Source of the DNA: Acidiflorens sp963847715
GTDB lineage: Bacteria; Acidobacteriota; Terriglobia; Terriglobales; Acidobacteriaceae
Assembly: GCA_963847715.1 (NCBI GenBank)
Contig: CAWKAZ010000018.1
Coordinates: forward strand, 1-64,000
Direction: 5' to 3'
DNA length: 64,000 nucleotides
Shown here piece by piece: positions 33,579 through 41,801 of this stretch. Position 1 is the stretch's first letter. The number at the start of each line of letters is the position of its first letter. Both the position numbers and the translations under genes were made by a program. The notes under the pieces are model-generated. The model was not told where the DNA came from, ran no database searches, and worked only from the letters and a program-made list of their open reading frames with translations.

Positions 33579-34706
33579 TTATTCTAGCGTTACTGCCTTG
33601 ACCAGGTTGCGCGGACGATCTACGTCGAGTCCACGCTTGGCGGCGACATAGTAGGCGAACAGCTGCAGAGGGACAATTTCCAGGATCGGCGACAGCAACT
33701 CCGGCGCCTTCGGAATAAAGACGGTATGGTTCGCGAGCCGCGGAATGGTTGTGTCGCCCTCCGTCGCCAGCGCGATCACGGTCGCGCCTTGTTTCTTGAA
33801 TCCTTCCATGTTGCTCACGTTTTTCTCGTAGCGCATCACCGAGCCCGCGTCTTCGCGGTCGCAAGTCGCGATCATCACCAGGGGCAAACGGAAATCAATC
33901 AGCGCATTCGGCCCGTGTTTGGCTTCTCCGGTGGGATAACCCTCGGCGTGGATGTAGGAAACTTCCTTCAGCTTGAGCGCTCCATCCATGGCGATCGGGT
34001 AATGAATCGCGCGGCCAAGGAACATGAAGTCGTCGACGCGATAATAAAGCTCGGCCAGTTTTTCGACTTGGTCGGCCGCCGCGAGGATCGCCTCCGTTTT
34101 CTCGGGCAGGGCGAGCAGTTCGCTGATGTAGTGCCGGGCAAGGTCCCGCGAAACTTTCTCTTTGATCTCACCAAGATAAAGAGCGAACAGAAACAAACAT
34201 GCCATCTGCGCAGTGAAAGCCTTGGTCGAGGCGATGCTGATCTCCGGACCAGCGTGTGTGTAGATAAAACCGTCCGCTTCGCGGGCAATCGTCGAGCCTT
34301 CAACGTTGGAAATTGCGATTGTGCGCGATCCCTTTTGCCGGGCCTCGCGTTGTGACGCGGTAGTGTCGGCCGTTTCTCCCGACTGAGTAATAAAGATGCT
34401 CAGCTCGCCGTGCCCGATCATCGGGTTGCGGTATTCGAACTCGCTGGCGTAATCGACGTCAACAGGGACGGCAGCGAGTTCCTGCATCATGTATTGCCCG
34501 GTCATGCCTGCATGGCGGCTGGTGCCCGACGCGACAATGTTGATCCGGCGAAGGGCGCGGAGTTCTTCGCGCGAGATGCGGACGTCGTTCAGGTGGACCA
34601 GTCCATCGGCCAGCGAGACACGAGGTTCGATGGTGCGCCGCAAGGCGTCGGGCTGCTCGAAAATCTCGCGAATCAGGTGATGTGGAAATTTGCGGGGTTC
34701 AGCCAT
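33579..34706 (-). CDS. GlmS-like double-SIS isomerase without glutaminase domain (probable GlcN-6-P deaminase, NagB-II type)
   Basis: The 375-residue protein covers the two SIS domains of glucosamine-6-phosphate synthase. It has ASGTSRHAGMTGQY, the phosphate loop ITQSGETADTTAS, STKAFTAQ, LKEVSYIHAEGYPTGEAKHGP and the C-terminal DRPRNLVKAVTLE. It lacks the ~240-residue N-terminal glutaminase with its Cys1, so it cannot use glutamine. NagA is encoded 30 bases upstream on the same strand, which points to catabolic use: deamination/isomerisation of GlcN-6-P to Fru-6-P, as in NagB-II/AgaS-type enzymes. AAGGAGAG precedes ATG 34706. An alternative is an ammonia-dependent synthase. Confidence 0.8.
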   Translation of the reverse strand: MAEPRKFPHHLIREIFEQPDALRRTIEPRVSLADGLVHLNDVRISREELRALRRINIVASGTSRHAGMTGQYMMQELAAVPVDVDYASEFEYRNPMIGHGELSIFITQSGETADTTASQREARQKGSRTIAISNVEGSTIAREADGFIYTHAGPEISIASTKAFTAQMACLFLFALYLGEIKEKVSRDLARHYISELLALPEKTEAILAAADQVEKLAELYYRVDDFMFLGRAIHYPIAMDGALKLKEVSYIHAEGYPTGEAKHGPNALIDFRLPLVMIATCDREDAGSVMRYEKNVSNMEGFKKQGATVIALATEGDTTIPRLANHTVFIPKAPELLSPILEIVPLQLFAYYVAAKRGLDVDRPRNLVKAVTLE

Positions 34707-34736
34707 TACTCTCCTTGGTCATTATCAATAGTAATG

Positions 34737-35918
34737 TCAGCGCGAACACTCCACCCCGCCGACAAAAGTTCGCTTCACTTCGCCTTCCGGAGTGAGAACC
34801 ACGAAGTCCGCGTCCGCTCCGACGGCAAGAACGCCCTTCTTCGTCACGCCTGCCACGCGCGCCGGATTTCGGCTAGCCGCTGCAGTCGCCTGCGGCAGGC
34901 TCCATTCCGCGAACTGAGCCAGATTGCGGACCGCACGGTCCATGGTTAAGACGCTTCCGGCAAGTTTGTCACCGGCTGTGCATTTCCCGTCGCGAACGTC
35001 GACCTCAAACGATCCGAGGTGATAGCGTCCATTGGGCATGCCTGTTGCGGAAATCGCATCGGTGATAAGTACCGTCTGCTCCAGACCTTTGGCGCGCGCG
35101 ACCAGCTTGACGATCGACGGATCAAGGTGCACGCCGTCGGCAATCATGTCGGCGCTGAGGCGAGCATCGGTGAGCGCCGCGCCCAAAATTCCGGGACTGC
35201 GATGGTCGAGCGGACGCATGGCGTTGAAAGTGTGTGTGGCGTGCCGCGCTCCGGCGGCAATTCCGCGTTCGGCAGCTGCATAGTCGGCGTCGGAGTGACC
35301 GAGACTCACGCAGACGCCGCGCCGGGCGGCCTCAGCAATGACTTCGGGAGCATTTTCCAATTCCGGAGCAATCGTCATGATACGCACGCGGCCGCGCGCC
35401 GCCTGCCAGAAGCGTTCGAACATGGCCAGCGTGGGCACGAGCAGATTTTCCGGCGGATGAACACCGCGCCGGGCGTGACTGATGAACGGTCCCTCGAGAT
35501 GAATGCCGAGCGGTACGGCTCGCGGCGGCATTTTCGCATCATTGTTATTGTTGTTCCCGAGTTCGCTTTTTTCGATCGCATCGGCCAGACGTTCGAGGGC
35601 CCGCAGAGTCATGTCGACCGGCGCAGTGACGGTCGTCGGGAAATAGCCAGTGACCCCATGATGCGCGAGCAGTTTTTCAATTGCCGGCAGAGCGTCGCGG
35701 TCGTCGTCCATCACGTCGTGCCCGGCTCCGCCGTGAATGTGGAGATCGATGTACCCCGGTGCGATCGAATGCTCACCGAAATCCGACACCTGAACTCCGG
35801 CTGGAATCTGCGATCGGTCGCGCGAAAGTTCGACGACCCGCCCTCCGTCAACGAGCACAAGAGGATGCTCGATCACCTCCGCCGGAGTCAGCAGCGTTTT
35901 CGCAGTAAAAGCCAGCAT
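34737..35918 (-). CDS. nagA: N-acetylglucosamine-6-phosphate deacetylase
   Basis: A 393-residue metallo-amidohydrolase that removes acetate from GlcNAc-6-P. Motifs in order are YIDLHIHGGAGHDVMD, LEGPFIS with HPPENL, SLGHSDADY, HTFNAMRPLDHRSPG, DGVHLDP and the catalytic Asp in LITDAISATGMPNG. The length is typical. It begins the minus-strand group NagA - GlmS-like isomerase - DUF2062, consistent with use of GlcNAc from chitin or peptidoglycan. No kinase or transporter for GlcNAc is seen in this window. Confidence 0.93.
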   Translation of the reverse strand: MLAFTAKTLLTPAEVIEHPLVLVDGGRVVELSRDRSQIPAGVQVSDFGEHSIAPGYIDLHIHGGAGHDVMDDDRDALPAIEKLLAHHGVTGYFPTTVTAPVDMTLRALERLADAIEKSELGNNNNNDAKMPPRAVPLGIHLEGPFISHARRGVHPPENLLVPTLAMFERFWQAARGRVRIMTIAPELENAPEVIAEAARRGVCVSLGHSDADYAAAERGIAAGARHATHTFNAMRPLDHRSPGILGAALTDARLSADMIADGVHLDPSIVKLVARAKGLEQTVLITDAISATGMPNGRYHLGSFEVDVRDGKCTAGDKLAGSVLTMDRAVRNLAQFAEWSLPQATAAASRNPARVAGVTKKGVLAVGADADFVVLTPEGEVKRTFVGGVECSR

Positions 35919-36120
35919 AGAAACGTTTTAATAGAGGCAAAGAGACAGCGATAGCCAAGATTGTAACAGCCGCAGAGTTGGTGGACACGAGGACAGGTGG
36001 GATCCTGCGTCGGTGGCGAAAGTGCGACGGGCGGAGTCGCCAGCGGCCTGGCGGCCGAATGCTATACTGTCAAAGTTCCGGTTGCTGCGTTCGTCTGGCG
36101 GCGACCATCGAGTAGTCAGT

Positions 36121-36197
<77 letters not shown>

Positions 36198-36260
36198 ATT
36201 GTTTTCAATCGCTTACAATTTTGCAAATCCTTCGAATTGAGCCCCTGGTGCGGTTTTTAT

Positions 36261-36347
36261 GGGTGCCCCAACTCAAGTAAAGATTTCCACAATACTTAGG
36301 CCTGGTCCCTGCGTAAGGGTTGGGGCACCCATTCGGGGCACCCATAA
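36261..36347. repeat. GGGTGCCCCAAC inverted repeat after tRNA-Pro
   Basis: GGGTGCCCCAAC (36261-36272) pairs with GTTGGGGCACCC (36319-36330), and a further partial copy CGGGGCACCCATAA follows (36334-36347). It could terminate tRNA transcription or mark a dispersed or mobile repeat. Confidence 0.7.
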
Positions 36348-36475
36348 GAATTTCGTTCCTCCGGAATTTCAGAGTGTGCAGTAAACATGCGGGTCTCGCG
36401 ATAGTCCGCGATATGATCTTCGGCTGATTGAGCCCCTAGACCCGCACCATGGGATCACGCTGAGGCGACTTCTGA

Positions 36476-36886
36476 GTGGTGATCTGTTCGAACATGGCGG
36501 TTGCGGCAGACTTTACGCCGGTGCTCGCACTCGAAATCGTTCTCCCTGATCGATTGCATCTCGGTCGGCGTGGATCATGCAGCGGAACTTCGAACCAATC
36601 GCAAGAGGTGGAAGCATGGCAGAGGAGCGAATTGACGGACGTGACCGCGAAGGTGGTCATCTACAAGGCCTTCGTGGAAGGCACTGGAAGCCCCGAAACA
36701 CCTTACCCGCACCGTCCACGACCTGTACTTCGAGCCGAAGTACGAGGAGTTCCGGTCGAGGACGATCTGGAGTCTGTCGAATGCGTTCACGTCAGCCTTC
36801 AAGGAACTCGCACCACGATTCCCCAATTTAGGGCGACGGCGAAGCTGGGAGAGTTCTTGGAGGCTAGGTTCTCGCAGGCTTTTTGA
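36476..36886 (+). pseudogene. Decayed DUF932 (phage/plasmid-related) gene, C-terminal part
   Basis: Three frames must be stitched to read the family consensus. CSN..ADFTPVLA is followed, in another frame, by SFSLIDCISVGVD (~36540) and then MQRNFEPIAR (36577, third frame). VEAWQRSELTDVTAKVVIYKAFVEG follows in turn, then (frame change near 36683) LEAPKHLTRTVHDLYFEPKY and IWSLSNAFTSAFKEL. After a final change near 36815 the reading is IPQFRATAKLGEFLEARFSQAF, then a stop. The shifts fit small deletions, several of 2 bases. The N-terminal half is absent. This is an eroded remnant of a plasmid- or phage-associated gene next to a tRNA. Family recognition is from memory. Confidence 0.65.
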
Positions 36887-37023
36887 GGAAGCATGGTCGT
36901 ACGCGCCGAAAAGCCATTTCCCAGAAGCCCGTTTCTGGACGACCAGCGGCTATTTCCGTTTGGATGGTTTCTTGGGCTGCTGTCTTGCTTGTGGCCGCCT
37001 GCCGCCTAGGGTGATGGTTCAAG

Positions 37024-37446
37024 TCATTTGGAGGTCGGGGTTTCCTGGTTCAGCACGGCGATCCATCGGCCTTTGCGCTTTACCCAAGTTGTGCTCTCTA
37101 TGACCGCTCCTTGAGGAAAGCTTCTGCCCCCTTCTTGGCCGATGCGGACCGCCTCGTAGAAGAGGATGACAGTTGAATCCGTGGGCATGAATCCGCGAAT
37201 AGTGCCGAACTCATAATGAGCGATAGTCCGTTCCTTCATCGTTCTCAGGTAATTTGGCTGCCGCATGATTCCTGATTGAAAGATCATAATGGCGTCGGCG
37301 GGGACGAGTTCCTGGAATGCATTTGCGTCCCTTTCCTGGGCAACCTTCCAAACGAGTTTTTCGAGTTTGATTACTTTCTTGATGATCGCATTCTTTTCGC
37401 GGGAGCTTTTCACCAGGGGTTTGGAGTGCCGTCTTCTCAGTTTCAT
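37024..37446 (-). CDS. DUF4440 / SnoaL-like (NTF2 fold) protein
   Basis: A 140-residue protein of the DUF4440 family: VAQERDANAFQELVPADAIMIF, the MKERTI segment, and C-terminal STTWVKRKGRWIAVLNQE. Members are small cone-shaped enzymes or binding proteins with varied roles. The N-terminus is basic (KLRRRHSKPLVKSSREK) with no signal peptide. Its ATG overlaps the stop of the upstream permease gene by four bases (ATGA, 37443-37446), so translation is coupled. It probably serves the same pathway as the permease, with an unknown substrate. Confidence 0.8.
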   Translation of the reverse strand: MKLRRRHSKPLVKSSREKNAIIKKVIKLEKLVWKVAQERDANAFQELVPADAIMIFQSGIMRQPNYLRTMKERTIAHYEFGTIRGFMPTDSTVILFYEAVRIGQEGGRSFPQGAVIESTTWVKRKGRWIAVLNQETPTSK

Positions 37447-38867
37447 AAGGCTTTCCGACGTCCCGATCTATAAACGACGTAAACGACGGACATCACCGCC
37501 AAGAGTGGCAAGAATGTGGGAATCGTATATACCAGCCCGTCGACCCAGAACGTGCTCAAAGCAATGCCGCACATCGCGAGAATTGCAAACAAAGTGGGCC
37601 AAGGATGGAATGGTAATTTTAGTGGAAGCGCAGAAAGTGCCGCCGAACTGATCCTCTGGCGAAATCGCAAATGCGTGATGAGGATGACTCCCCAAACATA
37701 GAACATACCGGCGACTGCCGTGCCGTACAGCATGAGGAAGGCATTTTTCGGTGCGAAAACCGCGAGAAGAATCGCAGACACCATACCCGCACTCGACACA
37801 GCCAGAGCTCGGTGGGGAACTCCCCTCGCGCTGAGACGGCCTAGCCAGAGCGGGGCATAGCTTCCCCTTGAGAGCGAGAACAACATGCGGGTCGAAAGAT
37901 ACAAGTTTGTGTTCGCACTGGAAAGGGCGGCCGTGATTACAACCAAATTCATAATGCCTGCGGCAAACGGAATCCCTGCGGTTGCGAATGCACGCACAAA
38001 CGGGCTTCCAGCAATGCTCGCGGACCCCGTGCGATCCCAAGGCGTCATGGCAAGCATCACGGTAATCGCGAGCACGTAGAAGATGATGAGCCGATATACG
38101 ATCGTGCGCATTGCCCGGGGAATGCTCACTGACGGATTCTGAGCTTCGCCTGCGGTCACCGCGATCACTTCTACTCCCATATAACTTGTGATCACCAAAG
38201 ACATCGCCAGCCAGACTCCGCGCCAGCCGTGGGGAAGAAAACCTCCGTGGCTGCTGAGGTTTGCCAGGCCAACCGCATGCCATGGACCCAGCCCGGTGAT
38301 AAGCAACAGGCCAACTGCGATAAAAACGACAATGGCAAGGACCTTGATGAGTGCAAACCAATATTCAAACTCACCAAAGTTGCCGACTTGCAACGCGTTG
38401 ATGATGACCAGGGCGATCGAGACCAGAAGTATCCATTCCCATCCCGGGACACTAGGAAACCAGAATCCGAAGTAGATGGCCACCGCAGTTACTTCGGCGC
38501 CGATCGCGATGATTTGCACCAATCCGTAGGTCGCTCGCACAGTGAAACCAGCCCAAGGACTAAGGTAGGTCTCAGCATAGATACCGAACGAACCTGCGAC
38601 CGGGTGGACAACGGCCATCTCGGCGAGTGCGTATGCCATCACTATCGCTACAAGTGCTCCAATAAGATAACTGATGATGATGCCCGGGCCCGCGAGCTCA
38701 ATGGTGACGCTGCTTCCTAGGAACAGACCTACTCCGATCGCTCCTCCGATCGCGATCATCGTGAGCTGGCGGGAATTCAGCCGGCGCTGGAGTTCTCCAC
38801 GTTCTTGTGGCAGAGCGGCTGAACTCACATTTGGCTGGGACAGAGAACCGGCTACTGGTTCCTTCAA
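37443..38867 (-). CDS. Amino-acid permease, APC superfamily (AAT family)
   Basis: The 474-residue transporter has 12 predicted membrane helices. The AAT signature near its start (LNSRQLTMIAIGGAIGVGLFLGS, broken by the helix-1 glycines) and GPGIIISYLIGALVAIVMAYALAEM are followed by the consensus helix-3 region (PVAGSFGIYAETYLSPWAGF). Related proteins import amino acids by proton symport (GabP, AnsP, ProY types). The exact substrate cannot be read. It is followed by the overlapping DUF4440 gene. Upstream on the same strand, 39 bases away, is a class V PLP enzyme gene, so uptake and conversion of an amino acid are probably linked. Confidence 0.9.
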   Translation of the reverse strand: MKEPVAGSLSQPNVSSAALPQERGELQRRLNSRQLTMIAIGGAIGVGLFLGSSVTIELAGPGIIISYLIGALVAIVMAYALAEMAVVHPVAGSFGIYAETYLSPWAGFTVRATYGLVQIIAIGAEVTAVAIYFGFWFPSVPGWEWILLVSIALVIINALQVGNFGEFEYWFALIKVLAIVVFIAVGLLLITGLGPWHAVGLANLSSHGGFLPHGWRGVWLAMSLVITSYMGVEVIAVTAGEAQNPSVSIPRAMRTIVYRLIIFYVLAITVMLAMTPWDRTGSASIAGSPFVRAFATAGIPFAAGIMNLVVITAALSSANTNLYLSTRMLFSLSRGSYAPLWLGRLSARGVPHRALAVSSAGMVSAILLAVFAPKNAFLMLYGTAVAGMFYVWGVILITHLRFRQRISSAALSALPLKLPFHPWPTLFAILAMCGIALSTFWVDGLVYTIPTFLPLLAVMSVVYVVYRSGRRKAL

Positions 38868-38906
38868 ATGGCACCGCCTTTTTACGAAGCAAAATGTCTG
38901 ATTCGA

Positions 38907-40157
38907 CTAATTGCGCGGGATACGCCGCAACACATCGATAAACTTGCCGATCTCTTCCAAGGTGTTGTAGTGGACGAGTGATGCCCGAACGGCTCCGGTT
39001 TCTGCTGGGATTCCCATGCGGCGAAGGAGACGTGGTGAGTACATATTCCCGTCGCGAACCCCGATTCCGTTTTCCGCGCAAGAAGAGGCCACGCGGCCGG
39101 CTGGCACCCCATTCAGATTGAAGCAAATTGTCGGCACACGCTTCGTGAATTGACTTGGATCTCGGACTCCGTACACAGTGACATCTTCTAGCTCTGCAAG
39201 GGCTCGCATAACTTCCACAGACAACGTCTGCTCGTAGGCGCGAATTGCCTCCATTGCGGCAACCAAGCATTCGCGTTCGGAGGCGGAACGGCAATCGGCA
39301 AGAAAGCCACGACCCAGTTCTTCCAAATAAGCGACGGCGGCATTCATACCAGCCACATTTTCGTATACAAAGGTACCAACTTCGATTTTGCCGGGAATCT
39401 CATCGGGGATGAAATCTTCGCGAAACGTGGGCAGTGCTTCCAGGAGCTCGCGCTTCCCCCACAGGAAACCCATGTGAGGGGCGAAGATTTTATACCCGGA
39501 GCAGACGAGGTAATCGCAATCCCAATCCTGAACGTCGATTGCCCCGTGAGGAGCGTAGTGAACGGCATCCAGGAACACTTCAGCTCCAACTTCATGGGCC
39601 ATGCGCACGACTTCTTTCACGTTTACGATTGAACCCAACGCGTTTGACGCCACTGCGCATGCAACGAGGCGAGTCTGAGAACTAAGGAGCGGTTTTAAGT
39701 CTTCCACGTGGAGGTTGCCGTCTTCCCGCATTTTCCACCAGCGAATCTTGACGCCCTTAGGCTGAAGAGCGAGCCATGTGGCGATATTCGCTTCGTGATC
39801 CAAGTCGGACACTACGATTTCTTTTCGTGCTCCCAGTATCTCGGAGATTGCGAGGCTGACGATGCGAATAAATGAGGTGGCATTCATGCCGAACGCTACT
39901 TCGGATGCTTCGCGGGCGTTCAGCAGCGTGGCCACGCTCTGTCTCGCTCGCTGGACCGACTCATCTACTTCCTGACTGTGGCGATAGCGGCCGCCACGTT
40001 GCACATTACAGGACACGAGGTGGTGGCAAACTGCATCAAGCACTGACTGCGGAATCTGCGCTCCTGCACCGTTGTCGAAAAAAATGAATCTGTCGGCGCT
40101 ATTCAGGGCAGGGAACAAGCGTCGTACTGCATCGATTGGAAAGTTTGTGTTCGGCAT
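38907..40157 (-). CDS. Class V PLP enzyme, cysteine-desulfurase-like
   Basis: A 416-residue fold-type I PLP enzyme of the cysteine desulfurase-like (SufS/CsdA-related) branch. FIFFDNGAGAQIPQ begins the domain; GMNATSFI, DLDHEANIATW and FLDAVHYAPHGAIDVQDWDCDY give the PLP Asp/His contacts. CSGYKIFAPHMG carries the Schiff-base Lys. A Cys near the C-terminus lies at SSCAENGI but not in the usual RxGxHCA context, so desulfurase activity is not certain. Lyase, transaminase or racemase activity toward the imported amino acid is also possible. It lies between the permease gene and a second class V PLP gene, all on the minus strand. Confidence 0.82.
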   Translation of the reverse strand: MPNTNFPIDAVRRLFPALNSADRFIFFDNGAGAQIPQSVLDAVCHHLVSCNVQRGGRYRHSQEVDESVQRARQSVATLLNAREASEVAFGMNATSFIRIVSLAISEILGARKEIVVSDLDHEANIATWLALQPKGVKIRWWKMREDGNLHVEDLKPLLSSQTRLVACAVASNALGSIVNVKEVVRMAHEVGAEVFLDAVHYAPHGAIDVQDWDCDYLVCSGYKIFAPHMGFLWGKRELLEALPTFREDFIPDEIPGKIEVGTFVYENVAGMNAAVAYLEELGRGFLADCRSASERECLVAAMEAIRAYEQTLSVEVMRALAELEDVTVYGVRDPSQFTKRVPTICFNLNGVPAGRVASSCAENGIGVRDGNMYSPRLLRRMGIPAETGAVRASLVHYNTLEEIGKFIDVLRRIPRN

Positions 40158-40273
40158 TTTCTAATGCGCTTGCATTTGCTGCCGGCTCCGTTATCGGCAA
40201 AACGTAGGTTCGTACACGGTGAATTGCCCCGGAGAGACGCGAGAAGCTGCACTCTCTGAGTCGCCTTTTTCTG

Positions 40274-41443
40274 CTAGGGCTCGCCTTCTGCCACAGCCAC
40301 AGCTGGCGCCGTAACCAGCATCTCAAGATTCTGTTGTAACAGGCGGAGCACAAACTGTACGTCATCCAGGGTGTTGTAAGCGTGAAAGGAGATCCGCAAG
40401 CCATCATGGCGGCTGGAACAAACCACGCCATCCTTGGCGAACCGGCGAACCATTTCGTCTGCGTCTTTGGATTGCAAGACTACGAGCGGTCCCACGCTGT
40501 CAAGCGGCGTCTTGATCCGAACCCCAAGTTCTGAACTACCACGGATCAAGGCTTTAGTCAGATTGCGAATTTGGTCTGCCACGTTTTGCAATCCATACTC
40601 CTGCAGAAGTTGGACTCCGGCGATCGCACCATAGATGGTGGGGATGGGCGGTGTACCCGACTCGAATCGTCGCGTGCCAGGGGCAGGATCGAAGAGTTTT
40701 ACATCAAAAGCAAATGGGTTTCTCTGGCCGAACCAGCCGGTGACCGTCGGCACCAGCGATTCAGCGATCGATTTGCGCACGTACATGAAGGCGAGACCGG
40801 GCGGCCCAAGCAGATACTTCAGAGTTCCACTTACATAGGCATCCAACTGCATCGCTTTGACATCGATCGGACGAGTTCCGCTGTCTTGATAGTCATCCAG
40901 CAGTACCAACGCGCCTCGGTCGTGTGCGATCTTCGTAATTTCGGCGACGGGACTACGAAAGCCGTTCATGAAGCACATATGGGTCAGAGGAACGATCAGC
41001 GTATTCTGATCTACGAGCGCGTCGTAGGCCTCTACACGAATCCGATTATTCTCCGCCCGAACAAAGGTCACTTCCGCTCCACGGGGACGCTGCGCCAACC
41101 AAATGTGCCCCATGGTGGGGAATTCAAATTCCCCAAGCACCACGTTTTTACGCTGTCGGAACGACAGAGCGCTCACAAGGGCATTGACGCCAGCCGAGGC
41201 GCTGGCAACCAGAGCGACCTCTTCCGGCTCCGCCCCAATCAATTTTGCAAAGCAGCGGCGTCCGGATTCGTATTGGTCAATCCAAATGTCCCAGGGAGAA
41301 CCTTGATGGTGCCAACTGCGCAGGTATTCGAGCATGCCCTGCTCTACATCCTGCGAAAGGGCTCCCTGAGAGCAGCTGTTAAGGTAGATCTTCTCGGCCA
41401 AAACGGGAAAACATTTGCGAAAACCTTCGATGCTTTGGGTCAC
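40274..41443 (-). CDS. Class V aminotransferase-family PLP enzyme
   Basis: A 389-residue fold-type I enzyme distinct from its neighbour. KIYLNSCSQGALS, SASAGVNALVSAL, VPLTHMCFMNG and LVLLDDYQDSGTRPIDVKAMQLDAYVSGT (shortened here by turns) give the PLP contacts, and SGTLKYLLGPPGLAF holds the Schiff-base Lys. It resembles isopenicillin-N epimerase/kynureninase-like members. Having two class V enzymes in tandem with a permease and a TonB receptor suggests a pathway for a modified amino acid. The gene is transcribed divergently from the 41802 receptor across a 358-base region holding possible operators. Confidence 0.8.
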   Translation of the reverse strand: MTQSIEGFRKCFPVLAEKIYLNSCSQGALSQDVEQGMLEYLRSWHHQGSPWDIWIDQYESGRRCFAKLIGAEPEEVALVASASAGVNALVSALSFRQRKNVVLGEFEFPTMGHIWLAQRPRGAEVTFVRAENNRIRVEAYDALVDQNTLIVPLTHMCFMNGFRSPVAEITKIAHDRGALVLLDDYQDSGTRPIDVKAMQLDAYVSGTLKYLLGPPGLAFMYVRKSIAESLVPTVTGWFGQRNPFAFDVKLFDPAPGTRRFESGTPPIPTIYGAIAGVQLLQEYGLQNVADQIRNLTKALIRGSSELGVRIKTPLDSVGPLVVLQSKDADEMVRRFAKDGVVCSSRHDGLRISFHAYNTLDDVQFVLRLLQQNLEMLVTAPAVAVAEGEP

Positions 41444-41801
41444 GTTGTCCTCGTTTTGTCGCGGTTCGAATGGCGAGTCGCAGCGGCGATGCTGCGCTAC
41501 ATTCAGTGGGCGTTAAGGTACTGCTGACGACTACTGAAAGTCAAGAATATTTTATGTGATATCCATTGGACATACCACATCAAGATATGCAACGCCAATG
41601 TAGACCTGATCAAATTACCGCTTGCTAAGCCTATTTGTCGCATAATAAGGCCGCACAGTCTGTGCGCCATGTCAGGTGTTGGTTGAGACGTACGCGCAGC
41701 CAACACAATCTTTTTGAATCTGATATATCAAGTAAATTGTCTTGACATAGCGCACGAAACGGGGGTACCTTTTGGCCCGCGTTCGTTAAAGGAGAGCGAC
41801 C
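41444..41801. promoter_or_regulatory. Divergent control region between PLP enzyme and TonB receptor
   Basis: The 358-base, AT-richer region has no gene. It holds an imperfect dyad TGTGATATCC-ATT-GGACATACCACA (41555-41579), a TGATATATCA palindrome (41720-41729), and a sigma70-like promoter TTGACA (41742-41747) N18 TACCTT (41766-41771) for the receptor. The dyads could bind the GntR regulator encoded at 47118. Confidence 0.55.

Noticed and set aside
33579..34706. Glucosamine-6-phosphate synthase glmS
   Set aside because: The N-terminal glutaminase with its catalytic Cys1 is missing and the neighbour is catabolic nagA, so a NagB-II-like role is more likely.
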